Shown: one piece after another, positions 32,034 to 40,111 of the stretch
How the letters are laid out: each line of letters opens with the position of its first letter
Numbering within the stretch: position 1 is the first letter of the stretch
NCBI GenBank assembly: GCA_947624675.1
Contig: CANQLI010000005.1
Span: 1 to 64,000 of the forward strand
Length of the DNA: 64,000 nt
Direction of reading: 5' to 3'
Source of the DNA: an uncultured Clostridia bacterium
GTDB lineage: Bacteria; Bacillota; Clostridia; Oscillospirales; Ruminococcaceae
The notes under the pieces: generated by a model
Databases searched by the model: none
Told to the model about the DNA's origin: nothing
Seen by the model: only the letters and a program-made list of their open reading frames with translations
Translations under genes and position numbers: made by a program

Positions 32034-32522
32034 ATGGATAAAATAGCCGTTTGCCCCGGAAGCTTTGACCCTGTTACATACGGGCATATCGACATAATAA
32101 AGCGTGCGTCAAAGCTCTTTGACAAGGTAATTGTTGCGGTATCAGTCAATTCGCAAAAAAATACGATATTTACCGCTGATGAACGGGTGAATATGATAAA
32201 AAAAGTTACAAGCTGCTTTGACAATGTAGAAGTAGATATATGTCAGGGACTTCTCGCAGAATACTGCAAGAAAATCGGAGCATCTGCTATCGTCAAGGGT
32301 CTAAGGGCTGTATCTGACTTTGAATATGAATTTCAGCAGGCTTTGGCAAATAAAACACTCTACCCGAAAGGTGATACTGTTTTTTTAACCACAAGCGCTG
32401 AAAATATGTATTTAAGCTCAAGCGTCGTAAAAGAAATAGCACGCTACGGCGGAGATATTTCAAGTCTCGTACCGAATGAAATTTTAGAAGAAATAGTCGC
32501 AAGGCTAGTTAAGAATATTTAA
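32034..32522 (+). CDS. coaD: Phosphopantetheine adenylyltransferase
   Basis: Penultimate step of coenzyme A synthesis: transfers AMP to 4'-phosphopantetheine. 162 residues, normal length. The nucleotidyltransferase motif TYGHIDII (T/HxGH) lies in CPGSFDPVTYGHIDIIKRA. The second motif is the VKGLRAVSDFEYEFQQALANK block. The third, ISS-type motif appears as YLSSSVVKEIA. It follows rsmD in one operon. Confidence 0.97.
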   Translation: MDKIAVCPGSFDPVTYGHIDIIKRASKLFDKVIVAVSVNSQKNTIFTADERVNMIKKVTSCFDNVEVDICQGLLAEYCKKIGASAIVKGLRAVSDFEYEFQQALANKTLYPKGDTVFLTTSAENMYLSSSVVKEIARYGGDISSLVPNEILEEIVARLVKNI

Positions 32523-32540
32523 AATAAAGGAGTTAGTAAA

Positions 32541-33020
32541 ATGGCTAAGATTGAAGAAGTATTGGATCTAATGGATGAGTTGATCGACAAGGCGTCGAGC
32601 GTTCCTTTTACAAACAAAAAGGTCATCGACATCGAAAAGATGAGGGAGTATATTGACAGTATCAGGTATAACCTTCCTACCGACATCAAAAAAGCTAAGG
32701 AGCTTCAGAACGATAAAGCAATAATAATGACAGAAGCAAACAAAAAAGCTGAGGTCATTGTAAAAAAAGCCGAGGAACGCGCACAGATACTTGTTTCTGA
32801 GGACGAGATAACAAAAGCGGCTCAGATTCAGGCTGCTGACATCTTAAATCAGGCTTATGCAGCTGAAAAGGAAATAAGGATAGCTATGGTCAAAAAGCTT
32901 GAATCAACATTGACCGAAGCGGAAAATGTACTAACAAAGAACCTTACGGATGTAAAACAGACCAAAGAAGCAATCATAGCCGTTGCAGAACCTAAACAGC
33001 CTATACCTCAGGATAAATAA
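32541..33020 (+). CDS. Coiled-coil protein of unknown function downstream of coaD
   Basis: 159 residues, almost entirely charged helix. Residues about 55-145 are a long coiled coil rich in Ala, Lys and Glu (KKAEVIVKKAEERAQILVSEDE and similar), resembling ATP-synthase b/V-type H subunit stalks or DivIVA-like proteins only in composition. There is no membrane segment. AAAGGAG precedes the ATG, 18 bases after coaD. Proteins like this often follow coaD in Clostridia and are annotated simply as ATPase-like. No function is asserted. Confidence 0.7.
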   Translation: MAKIEEVLDLMDELIDKASSVPFTNKKVIDIEKMREYIDSIRYNLPTDIKKAKELQNDKAIIMTEANKKAEVIVKKAEERAQILVSEDEITKAAQIQAADILNQAYAAEKEIRIAMVKKLESTLTEAENVLTKNLTDVKQTKEAIIAVAEPKQPIPQDK

Positions 33021-33034
33021 TACATTATAAACAA

Positions 33035-33121
33035 AAACCGCAGTCATATGAAATGCACCCCTTTATTAGACATTATATCTTGTCTAACTTTTGAGGTGCA
33101 TTTCAATATAGGCTGCGGTTT
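33035..33121. terminator. Large three-tier nested hairpin, bidirectional terminator
   Basis: Three stems are stacked inside one another: AAACCGCAG/CTGCGGTTT (33035-33043 with 33113-33121), GAAATGCACC/GGTGCATTTC (33050-33059 with 33095-33104), and TTAGACA/TGTCTAA (33066-33072 with 33081-33087). T-tracts lie outside on both strands. It separates convergent genes. It is larger than an ordinary terminator. Confidence 0.75.
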
Positions 33122-33129
33122 TTATTTAC

Positions 33130-34560
33130 CTACTTTTTAAGGAATTTCTTTATCTGCTCATTTGCCTTTTTCAGCTCTGCATCAACAAGAGGAGAAAACT
33201 TTTCCCTTGCTTGCGTCCAAGTGTAAAGATTTCCCTGCTGATCTGCTTCAGACGTACTTGCATAAATTCTGTTTGTCAGAGAAACTCCTGCCTCAAATCC
33301 GCTGTTGTCATCTCCCATAAGCGCGGAAACGCCGTATGCAGGCTCAAAAAGCATAACAACATTTTCCGGGTTTGAAACATCCTTCATTAGCTGATAGTCG
33401 TCTTCCGTCCAGTTCGGATTGTCTGCTAGCCACTTATCTCTTGCATTCTGAAGGTAATCAGGGTCTGTCTGAGCCACTCTGTAACACTCAAAGAACGCTC
33501 TTGCCGCATCCTTCTTATCAGAACCCTTTACCCACATAAACGAGTTGATGCTCGCGGTCGTTATAGGCTTTTCACCGTCATAGCTCGGATCTGCCGGGAA
33601 AGGTACTATTCCCCATTCGTCACTGCCCTGTGGTCCTCCTGTGCCGGTTGCCGCCCAGTCGCCCATTGCGTAAAACAGTACATTCTGTTTGAAGGCTTCA
33701 CCTGCGCTGTTGAAGAAGGTACCGCTCAGTACATATCCCTGCTTGCGCCAATCAGAAAGTCTTTCCTCTGCCGCAGCGATTTTAGGATTGTCAATATTTG
33801 ACTTATACGTCATATTATCATCGGTGGTTACAATGGTTTCTCCTGTCTGCTGAACATACTGAGGTGCGTAAAAACCAGTGATACCGTAACGCTCTTCGTC
33901 ACCGCTTGCACCGCTTACATAAGCGCTCATAAGGTCATCCATCGCGTCATAGTCCCATTCACCCGAATCGTAAAGTGTCCTCGGATCATCAAAGCCGTTT
34001 TCATTTATAACCTTTTTATCGTAGAAGATGTAAGATGAAGGATAGTATTCAATAGGAGCAACATAATGCTTTCCATTAAGAGAATACTGCTCCGCTGTTT
34101 CTTTTACACCTTCCCACATCGGTGTGTTAAAATCAATTATGTCGTCAAGCGGCTGATAAAAGCCCTGTATTACCTGGCACGGAAAAGCAAGAGCGCTGTA
34201 AGGAAACAGATCCGGCGCGTCTTTTCCTGATGCTACCGCTGCGCCAAGCTTTGTATACTGGTTGCTGGATGTTACTCTCTGCCACTTGATCTTTCCGCCT
34301 TTTTGTTCAAAAAGGTTAAGTCCGACCGTCTTCTCAGCATTACGTCCGGGGTTCAAGTCGTAGTTAGCCATCCATAAGAGTGTGTTATCTGCTCCCTCAG
34401 GAATACTTTTAACATCGTCTGTCGTAGCTACATCAACTACATCCTTTCTTGACGATTCATCAGAGCTTCCCGAATCATCCGATTTTGAGCCACATCCGGC
34501 AAACGAGAAGGCACAAATTGCTGCAAGTATTGCCGCAAGAGTTCTTTTAAAATTTTTCAT
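33130..34560 (-). CDS. Extracellular solute-binding lipoprotein (array copy 1)
   Basis: About 476 residues. A lipoprotein signal (basic start, AAILAAICAFSFAGC lipobox) is followed by a Ser/Asp-rich linker. The family 1 sugar-type binding-protein fold is recognisable by landmarks shared with the other three copies: TKLGAAVASGKDAPDLF, YQPLDDIIDF, GKHYVAPIEY, SGDEERYGITGFYAPQ, WVKGSDKKDA, FEPAYGVSALMGDD and the C-terminal LKKANEQIKKFLKK. It should be tethered outside the cytoplasmic membrane. ATG 34560 has GGAGG 7 bases upstream. No permease or ATPase gene adjoins. Ligand unknown. Confidence 0.88.
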   Translation of the reverse strand: MKNFKRTLAAILAAICAFSFAGCGSKSDDSGSSDESSRKDVVDVATTDDVKSIPEGADNTLLWMANYDLNPGRNAEKTVGLNLFEQKGGKIKWQRVTSSNQYTKLGAAVASGKDAPDLFPYSALAFPCQVIQGFYQPLDDIIDFNTPMWEGVKETAEQYSLNGKHYVAPIEYYPSSYIFYDKKVINENGFDDPRTLYDSGEWDYDAMDDLMSAYVSGASGDEERYGITGFYAPQYVQQTGETIVTTDDNMTYKSNIDNPKIAAAEERLSDWRKQGYVLSGTFFNSAGEAFKQNVLFYAMGDWAATGTGGPQGSDEWGIVPFPADPSYDGEKPITTASINSFMWVKGSDKKDAARAFFECYRVAQTDPDYLQNARDKWLADNPNWTEDDYQLMKDVSNPENVVMLFEPAYGVSALMGDDNSGFEAGVSLTNRIYASTSEADQQGNLYTWTQAREKFSPLVDAELKKANEQIKKFLKK

Positions 34561-34716
34561 AATCATTCCTCCATTTCAAATAAAGTGAGTAAAATTATTT
34601 ACAAATTTATTCTAAAACATATTATTAATACAATACATAAATATAATATACATCATAAACAGGATTTATTTCAGTGACTAATATGACATTTATTAGCATT
34701 TTTATGACATACATTT

Positions 34717-34746
34717 AAGAATAAAGGACACCGCAGAGCGATGCCC
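34717..34746 (-). terminator. Terminator after binding-protein copy 2
   Basis: 9-bp stem GGACACCGC (34726-34734) / GCGATGCCC (34738-34746), with two G-U pairs and a 3-base loop. TTTATTCTT follows on the minus strand. Confidence 0.7.
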
Positions 34747-34764
34747 TTTTTCACTTAAAATCAA

Positions 34765-36198
34765 TTATTTCTTTTTAAGAAACTTCTGAATAGATTCATT
34801 GAGCGTCTTTAATTCGCCCTCAACCTTCGGCGACCACTTTTCCTTTGCCTGAGTCCATGTGTATGTGTTGCCCTGTTCGTCAGGAGCAGATGTACACTTA
34901 TAGAGCCAGTTAGTAAGACATACACCTGTCATAAATCCGCTGAAGTCGTCTCCCATAAGGCTTGATACACCATATGCAGGATCAAACAGCATAAGATTTT
35001 TTTCAGGATCTGCTGCGTCTCTCATAATCTGATATGCGTCCTCGCCCCAATTAGGATTGTTTTTAAGCCACTTATCCTTCTGGTTCTGGAGATATGTCGG
35101 GTCTGTCTGTGCAACTCTGTAGCACTCATAGAATGTCTTTACAGTATCCTTATTTTCAGAGCCCTTTACCCACATTACAGAATCGTCCGACATTGACGCA
35201 TTTGCAATCGGCTTATCTCCATCATATGTAGGATCTTTCGGGAACGGAACAACTCCCCACTCATCATCGGTACCCGGCGTATGAGTGTCAATGGCTGCCC
35301 ACTCGCCCATACAGTAGAAGAGAATATTCTCCTTGAACGCGCTTGGCGCATCGCCGATCCAGTCAAACTTAATGTATCCCTGCTTCTGCCAGTCAGCTAA
35401 TCTGTCCATCGCGGAAGCGATCTTCGGATCATCAAGATTTGATGTATATGTGATGTTATCGTCAGTCTTTACAATAGTCTGACCCGTCTGTGCAACATAC
35501 TGAGGCGCAAAGAATCCGTTTATTCCGTATCTCTCCTCGTCTCCGCTTGCGCCCTTACAATATTCGCTCATCATATCGTCAAGAGCATCGTAATCCCATG
35601 AGCCTTCATCGTAAAGATCAATAGGATCGTCTAAGCCGCACTCGGTTATTACCTTCTTGTCATAGAACATAAGAGATGTTACCTTATATCCAAACGGCGC
35701 AATATAATGCTTACCATTCAATACAAACTGATCAGCCGTGTCCTTTACTCCTACCCACATTGGCGAATCGAAGTCAATGATGTCGTCAAGCGGCTGATAA
35801 AAGTCCTTTACTACCTGAGACGGAAAAGCCAGAGCAGTGTAGTTAAATAAATCAGGAACATCCTTTCCTGCAGTTACTGCGGCGCCGAGCTTTGTATACT
35901 GATTCTGCGATGTTACTCTCTGGTACTTGATAGAACCGCCCTTGTCCTCAAAAAGCGCAAGTCCAACGGACCTTTCATTAGAACCAACAGGATTCAGATT
36001 TCCGACTCCCATATACAAAAGCTCTTTTTTTGCACCATCCGGAATATCGGTAATATCCTTTGAAGATACAACTTTAATGGTATCCTCTTTCTTTGAAGAA
36101 GACTCATTACCGTTACTGTCACCACTATCACAAGCTGCAAATGAAAATGTCATAGCTACAGCCATACAGCCTGCGAGTAATCTTTTAAGATTTTTCAT
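34765..36198 (-). CDS. Extracellular solute-binding lipoprotein (array copy 2)
   Basis: 477 residues, full length. The lipobox is FSFAAC after a 20-residue hydrophobic signal. It shares with its neighbours the TKLGAAVTAGKDVPDLF, YQPLDDIIDF, GKHYIAPFGY, SGDEERYGINGFFAPQ and FDPAYGVSSLMGDDFSGF blocks. The middle differs (KQGYIKFDWIGDAPSAF, TPGTDDEWG), as expected if ligand specificity has diverged. It has its own promoter and terminator, so it can be expressed independently. GGAGG precedes the ATG. Confidence 0.88.
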   Translation of the reverse strand: MKNLKRLLAGCMAVAMTFSFAACDSGDSNGNESSSKKEDTIKVVSSKDITDIPDGAKKELLYMGVGNLNPVGSNERSVGLALFEDKGGSIKYQRVTSQNQYTKLGAAVTAGKDVPDLFNYTALAFPSQVVKDFYQPLDDIIDFDSPMWVGVKDTADQFVLNGKHYIAPFGYKVTSLMFYDKKVITECGLDDPIDLYDEGSWDYDALDDMMSEYCKGASGDEERYGINGFFAPQYVAQTGQTIVKTDDNITYTSNLDDPKIASAMDRLADWQKQGYIKFDWIGDAPSAFKENILFYCMGEWAAIDTHTPGTDDEWGVVPFPKDPTYDGDKPIANASMSDDSVMWVKGSENKDTVKTFYECYRVAQTDPTYLQNQKDKWLKNNPNWGEDAYQIMRDAADPEKNLMLFDPAYGVSSLMGDDFSGFMTGVCLTNWLYKCTSAPDEQGNTYTWTQAKEKWSPKVEGELKTLNESIQKFLKKK

Positions 36199-36228
36199 TA
36201 TTATCCTCCTTATATTTTAGATAGTTAT

Positions 36229-36257
36229 ATTATAAAACAATTATTAAAAAATGTCAA
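36229..36257 (-). promoter_or_regulatory. Promoter of binding-protein copy 2
   Basis: TTGACA (36252-36257) and TATAAT (36229-36234) have a 17-base spacer on the minus strand, both consensus. Confidence 0.85.
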
Positions 36258-36358
36258 CTAAGTCATAAATGATACAGGCTATTTTTGTGGTTAATGCACA
36301 AATGGCATTCCGATTATTATGCATATTTGCTAAAATAATATTTGCAAAATAACAAAAT

Positions 36359-36392
36359 CAGAAAATGAGGGTACAGAAAACCTGCACCCTCA
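36359..36392 (-). terminator. Terminator after binding-protein copy 3
   Basis: 11-bp stem TGAGGGTACAG (36366-36376) / CTGCACCCTCA (36382-36392), followed by TTTTC on the minus strand. Confidence 0.8.
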
Positions 36393-36408
36393 CAATCACT
36401 TCATAAAC

Positions 36409-37836
36409 TTACTTTTTAAGAAACTTTTGTACTTGTTGGTTGATAGTTTTAAGTTCACCGTCAACGGTAGTCGAATATTTCTCCTTAAGCTGTGTCCATG
36501 TATACTCAACGCCCTGCTCATCCGGCTTTGTACATCCGTTATACAGCCAACCTGTAAGGTTTACACCGCTCATAAATCCACCGAAATCGTCTCCCATAAG
36601 GCTTGACACTCCGTAAGCCGGATCGAATATCATAAGATTTTCGTTAGGATCGGCAACACTTCTGATTATGTCGTAGTCATCCTCTGTCCAGTTTTTATTG
36701 TCCGTGAGCCACTTATCCTTAGTGTTCTGAACATATGTCGGATCGGTTTCTGCAACTCTGTAACACTCGTAAAATGTCTTTACGGCGTCCTTCTTTTCAG
36801 AACCCTTTACCCACATATAAGCGGTCATATCAGCAGTAGTGATAGGCTTTTCACCGGTGTACTTCGGATCGCTCGGGAAAGGAACAACTCCCCACTCTTC
36901 TCCGCTCGCAGGTCCGCTTGTGCCGGTAGCAGCCCATTCGCCCATTCCATAGAACAGACAGTTAGCTTTAAATGCTTCAGCTGCTGATCCGTACCACGAA
37001 GGCTCAACATAACCGTTTTTCTTCCAGCTTGAAAGTCTTTCCTCTGCCTCAGCTATCTGTGGATTATCCATATTATTCTTAAATGTGATATTATCGTCCG
37101 ATGTTACCATCGTCTGTCCTGTCTGCTGAACGATCTGAAGCGCAAAGTAGCCGTTGATTCCGTATCTTGTCTGATCACCCGAGGCACCGGCACACCATTC
37201 ACTCATAAGGTCCTCCATAGCCTGAACGGTCCACTCCCCTTCATCGTACAACGAAACAGGGTCTTCAAATCCGTTATCTACAATGTTTTTCTTATCATAA
37301 AACAGCATTGATGAAGGATTATAGCTGATAGGAGCTACATAATGCTTTCCGGCAAGTGAATACTGGTCGGCTGTTGACGCAACATCGACCCACATAGGAG
37401 AAGTAAAGTCCACTACATCATCTATCGGTTGATAGAAGCCCTGTACTACCTGACACGGGAAAGCAAGCCATTCATACTTGAATATATCAGGTATCTCCTT
37501 TCCAGATGTGACCGCTGCGCCGAGCTTTGTAAACTTGTTATTAGCAGTAACTCTTGTATACTTTATAGAGCCGCCCTTGTCCTCAAAAAGATTAAGACCT
37601 ACCGATTTCTCATTAGAGCCGACAGGATTTAGGTCGTTCACTCCCATAAAGAGAAGCTCCTTTTCAGCTCCCTCGGGAATATCCGCAATATCCTTAGTGG
37701 TAGCGACCTCTATCTTATCCTTTTGCTTGGATGACTCACTGTCTTTTGTTGAATCGTTTGATCCGCCGCATCCTGCAAATGAAAGCGTCATAAGCACCGC
37801 TATGCAGCCTGCAAACAGTTTCTTTAAGTTTTTCAT
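36409..37836 (-). CDS. Extracellular solute-binding lipoprotein (array copy 3)
   Basis: 475 residues. The lipobox is LSFAGC. Landmarks common to the array include TKLGAAVTSGKEIPDIF, YQPIDDVVDF, GKHYVAPISY, YGINGYFALQ, WVKGSEKKDA and FDPAYGVSSLMGDDFGGF. The Trp/Tyr-rich pocket regions (SWKKNGYVEPSWYGSAAEAF) differ from copies 1, 2 and 4. Only 76 bases separate it from copy 4 and no terminator is visible between them, so copies 4 and 3 may share a transcript. GGAGGG precedes the ATG. Confidence 0.88.
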   Translation of the reverse strand: MKNLKKLFAGCIAVLMTLSFAGCGGSNDSTKDSESSKQKDKIEVATTKDIADIPEGAEKELLFMGVNDLNPVGSNEKSVGLNLFEDKGGSIKYTRVTANNKFTKLGAAVTSGKEIPDIFKYEWLAFPCQVVQGFYQPIDDVVDFTSPMWVDVASTADQYSLAGKHYVAPISYNPSSMLFYDKKNIVDNGFEDPVSLYDEGEWTVQAMEDLMSEWCAGASGDQTRYGINGYFALQIVQQTGQTMVTSDDNITFKNNMDNPQIAEAEERLSSWKKNGYVEPSWYGSAAEAFKANCLFYGMGEWAATGTSGPASGEEWGVVPFPSDPKYTGEKPITTADMTAYMWVKGSEKKDAVKTFYECYRVAETDPTYVQNTKDKWLTDNKNWTEDDYDIIRSVADPNENLMIFDPAYGVSSLMGDDFGGFMSGVNLTGWLYNGCTKPDEQGVEYTWTQLKEKYSTTVDGELKTINQQVQKFLKK

Positions 37837-37912
37837 ATTTCCCTCCTAGAATGATTATCAAAAAAGCACAACTAAAGATTTAATGTTTTATATTTATAGT
37901 TGTTATTAACCT

Positions 37913-39337
37913 TTACTTATCGGTTTTAAGAAACTTCTGTATCTGCTTATTTATGGTGGTAAGCTCACCTTCAACAGTAGCTGAGAATTTCTCCTTAGAC
38001 TGTGTCCAGGTATAAGTCTCTCCCTGTTCATCGGCAACAGATGTACTCTTGTAAAGCCAGTTTGCAAGACATACTCCTGACATAAATCCACTGAAGTCAT
38101 CGCCCATAAGACTTGATACACCGTAAGCCGGATCAAATATTAAAAGGTTGTCATCAGGATTTGATATTTCAGCCATCAGATCAAAGTCGTCTTCAGTCCA
38201 TGTCGGGCTGGCAAGCATAGCCTTTTCTCTTCCGTTTTTAGCGTATTTTTCATCAGTCTGTGCAATTCTGTAGCACTCAAAAAATGCTCTTACGGCGTCT
38301 TTCTTTTCAGATCCCTTTACCCACATAAATGTAGTGATCGTTGCGGATGAAATAGGCTTAGTTCCTTCATATGTAGGATCCTTCGGGAACGGTACCATTC
38401 CCCAGTCTCCCTTCTCAGCAGGACCGTTTGTACCCATAGCTGCCCATGTTCCCATCGAGTAAAACAGTACATTCTTCTCAAAAGCTTCTGCTGCGGAGCC
38501 TATCCAGTTAGGTTCAATATAGCCCTCTTTCTTCCAGTTTGCAAGTCTGTCCATTGCAGCGGCGATCTTCGGGCTGTCAAGATTCGACTTATATGTAATA
38601 TTATCGTCAGTAGTAATAAGCGTTTCACCCGTCTGCTGAACATACTGAGGAGCATACCAGCCATTTATTCCGAATCTTTCTTCATCTCCGCTTGCGCCCT
38701 TTACATAATCGCTCATCATATCGTCCAAAGCGTCATAATCCCATTTTCCCTCATAGTAAAGGTCAATAGGATCGTCAAATCCGTTTTCGGTGATCACGCT
38801 CTTATCATAAAACAGCATAGCCGTTAATCCGTATTCAAGCGGAGCCACATAGTGCTTTCCGTTTAAAACAAACTGATCAGCCGTTTCTTTTACTCCGCTC
38901 CAAAGAGGTGCGTTAAAATCAATAATATCGTCAAGCGACTGATAGAAGCCCTGTACTACCTGACAAGGAAAAGCAAGCGTACTGTATGAAAACAGGTCCG
39001 GTGCATCTTTTCCGGCAGTTACTGCAGCTGCAAGCTTTGAATACTGATTGCTTGATGTAACTCTCTGATACTCGATCTTTCCTCCCTTATCTTCAAAAAG
39101 GGTAAGTCCTACCGTTCTGTCATCATTGTTAGTCGGGTTAAGATTGTAAAGTCCCATATATGTAAGGGTACCGTCCTGTCCCTCTGCGATAGGAGCTATA
39201 TCGTTTTCGGTAACGACCTTTACATCCTCTTCTTTTTTTGAAGAAGATTCCTCATTTCCTCCCGAACCGCAGGCAGCAAACGACAGTGTCAAAACAAACG
39301 CAAGCGTTCCTGCCAGCAGCTTTTTCATTTTGTTCAT
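37913..39337 (-). CDS. Extracellular solute-binding lipoprotein (array copy 4)
   Basis: 474 residues. The lipobox LSFAAC follows a signal with Met-Asn-Lys-Met-Lys-Lys. It carries the array's common blocks TKLAAAVTAGKDAPDLF-like (here YSKLAAAV), YQSLDDIIDF, GKHYVAPLEY, SGDEERFGINGWYAPQ and FDPAYGVSSLMGDDFSGF. As the first-transcribed copy it has a long leader with a 10-bp inverted repeat and an extended -10 promoter element. GGAGG precedes the ATG. The ligand is probably a sugar or oligosaccharide by family, not shown by sequence. Confidence 0.88.
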   Translation of the reverse strand: MNKMKKLLAGTLAFVLTLSFAACGSGGNEESSSKKEEDVKVVTENDIAPIAEGQDGTLTYMGLYNLNPTNNDDRTVGLTLFEDKGGKIEYQRVTSSNQYSKLAAAVTAGKDAPDLFSYSTLAFPCQVVQGFYQSLDDIIDFNAPLWSGVKETADQFVLNGKHYVAPLEYGLTAMLFYDKSVITENGFDDPIDLYYEGKWDYDALDDMMSDYVKGASGDEERFGINGWYAPQYVQQTGETLITTDDNITYKSNLDSPKIAAAMDRLANWKKEGYIEPNWIGSAAEAFEKNVLFYSMGTWAAMGTNGPAEKGDWGMVPFPKDPTYEGTKPISSATITTFMWVKGSEKKDAVRAFFECYRIAQTDEKYAKNGREKAMLASPTWTEDDFDLMAEISNPDDNLLIFDPAYGVSSLMGDDFSGFMSGVCLANWLYKSTSVADEQGETYTWTQSKEKFSATVEGELTTINKQIQKFLKTDK

Positions 39338-39374
39338 AAATTGTCCTCCTTAGTAAGTTAAATACCAATCATTT

Positions 39375-39418
39375 AAATTCAACCATTCGTTTATAATGCT
39401 AATCTAACGGTTGAATTT
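39375..39418. repeat. Inverted repeat in the leader of binding-protein copy 4
   Basis: AAATTCAACC (39375-39384) and GGTTGAATTT (39409-39418) form a perfect 10-bp inverted repeat with a 24-base spacer. It lies just downstream of the putative -10 element. It could be an operator or an RNA stem. Confidence 0.6.
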
Positions 39419-39428
39419 TCACACTATA

Positions 39429-39434
39429 ATTATA
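39429..39434 (-). promoter_or_regulatory. Extended -10 element of binding-protein copy 4
   Basis: TATAAT preceded by TATGG on the minus strand is an extended -10. No -35 with standard spacing is evident. Confidence 0.5.
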
Positions 39435-39534
39435 CCATAATAATAAAAGTATTACTATGTGCAAATTCTACTGTTTTGATTGTAAATTTTCAGTAATATT
39501 TAACAAAAGAAATTGTTATAGCTTTTTTTCAGGA

Positions 39535-39563
39535 TTGAATTTAATATAATTGTATGCTATACT
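39535..39563 (+). promoter_or_regulatory. Promoter of rnhA
   Basis: TTGAAT (39535-39540) and TATACT (39558-39563) have a 17-base spacer. Confidence 0.78.
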
Positions 39564-39592
39564 TAAATAAAATTTTTAATGCGGAGAAACAT

Positions 39593-40045
39593 ATGAAGGA
39601 AGTTTTAATGTATACCGATGGCGCCTGCTCCGGAAATCCCGGTCCCGGCGGGTACGGAGTGATTTTAAAATACAAAAATACCACAAAAGAGCTTTCTGGC
39701 GGAGAAGCTCTTACTACTAACAACAGAATGGAGCTTTCCGCCGTTATAGCAGGTCTTTCGGCATTGAAAGAACCTTGTAAAGTAACTGTTTATTCAGATT
39801 CAAAGTATGTTGTCGATGCTATAACTTTAGGCTGGGCTGAAAACTGGAAAAAACGAGGCTGGGTAAAAAGCGACAAAAAGCCTGCTTTAAACCCCGATCT
39901 TTGGGAGCGGCTGTTAACCTTAATTAACACTCACAGCGTAAACTTTATATGGGTCAAGGGACACGCCGGACACCCGGAAAATGAGCGCTGTGACGCATTG
40001 GCGGTAGCTGAGAGTAAAAATTATGCAACGCACAATATTTTATAG
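39593..40045 (+). CDS. rnhA: Ribonuclease HI
   Basis: Cleaves the RNA strand of RNA-DNA hybrids. 150 residues, typical for RNase HI. The catalytic acidic residues appear in [11 protein letters not shown], in the Glu of [11 protein letters not shown], in [11 protein letters not shown], and the closing Asp in NERCDALA. The conserved [12 protein letters not shown] His loop is present. ATG 39593 is 7 bases after GGAG. An in-frame start at 39554 overlaps the promoter's -10 box and is rejected. Confidence 0.95.
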   Translation: MKEVLMYTDGACSGNPGPGGYGVILKYKNTTKELSGGEALTTNNRMELSAVIAGLSALKEPCKVTVYSDSKYVVDAITLGWAENWKKRGWVKSDKKPALNPDLWERLLTLINTHSVNFIWVKGHAGHPENERCDALAVAESKNYATHNIL

Positions 40046-40047
40046 GC

Positions 40048-40076
40048 TTGCAAAATATACAAAAAAATCGTATAAT
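40048..40076 (+). promoter_or_regulatory. Promoter of iscS-iscU
   Basis: TTGCAA (40048-40053) and TATAAT (40071-40076) have a 17-base spacer, directly after the rnhA stop. Confidence 0.8.
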
Positions 40077-40111
40077 TAAACTTATAAATCAGCAAAGGAA
40101 ATGATAAGAAA

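Noticed and set aside
33035-33121. Transposon end or attachment site at the nested palindrome
   Set aside because: No integrase, target duplication or tRNA end is nearby. The position between convergent genes fits a terminator best.
33130-39337. Binding-protein array as a CRISPR-like or mobile repeat
   Set aside because: The repeats are whole diverged coding genes. No short spaced repeats, transposase or terminal inverted repeats flank the block.
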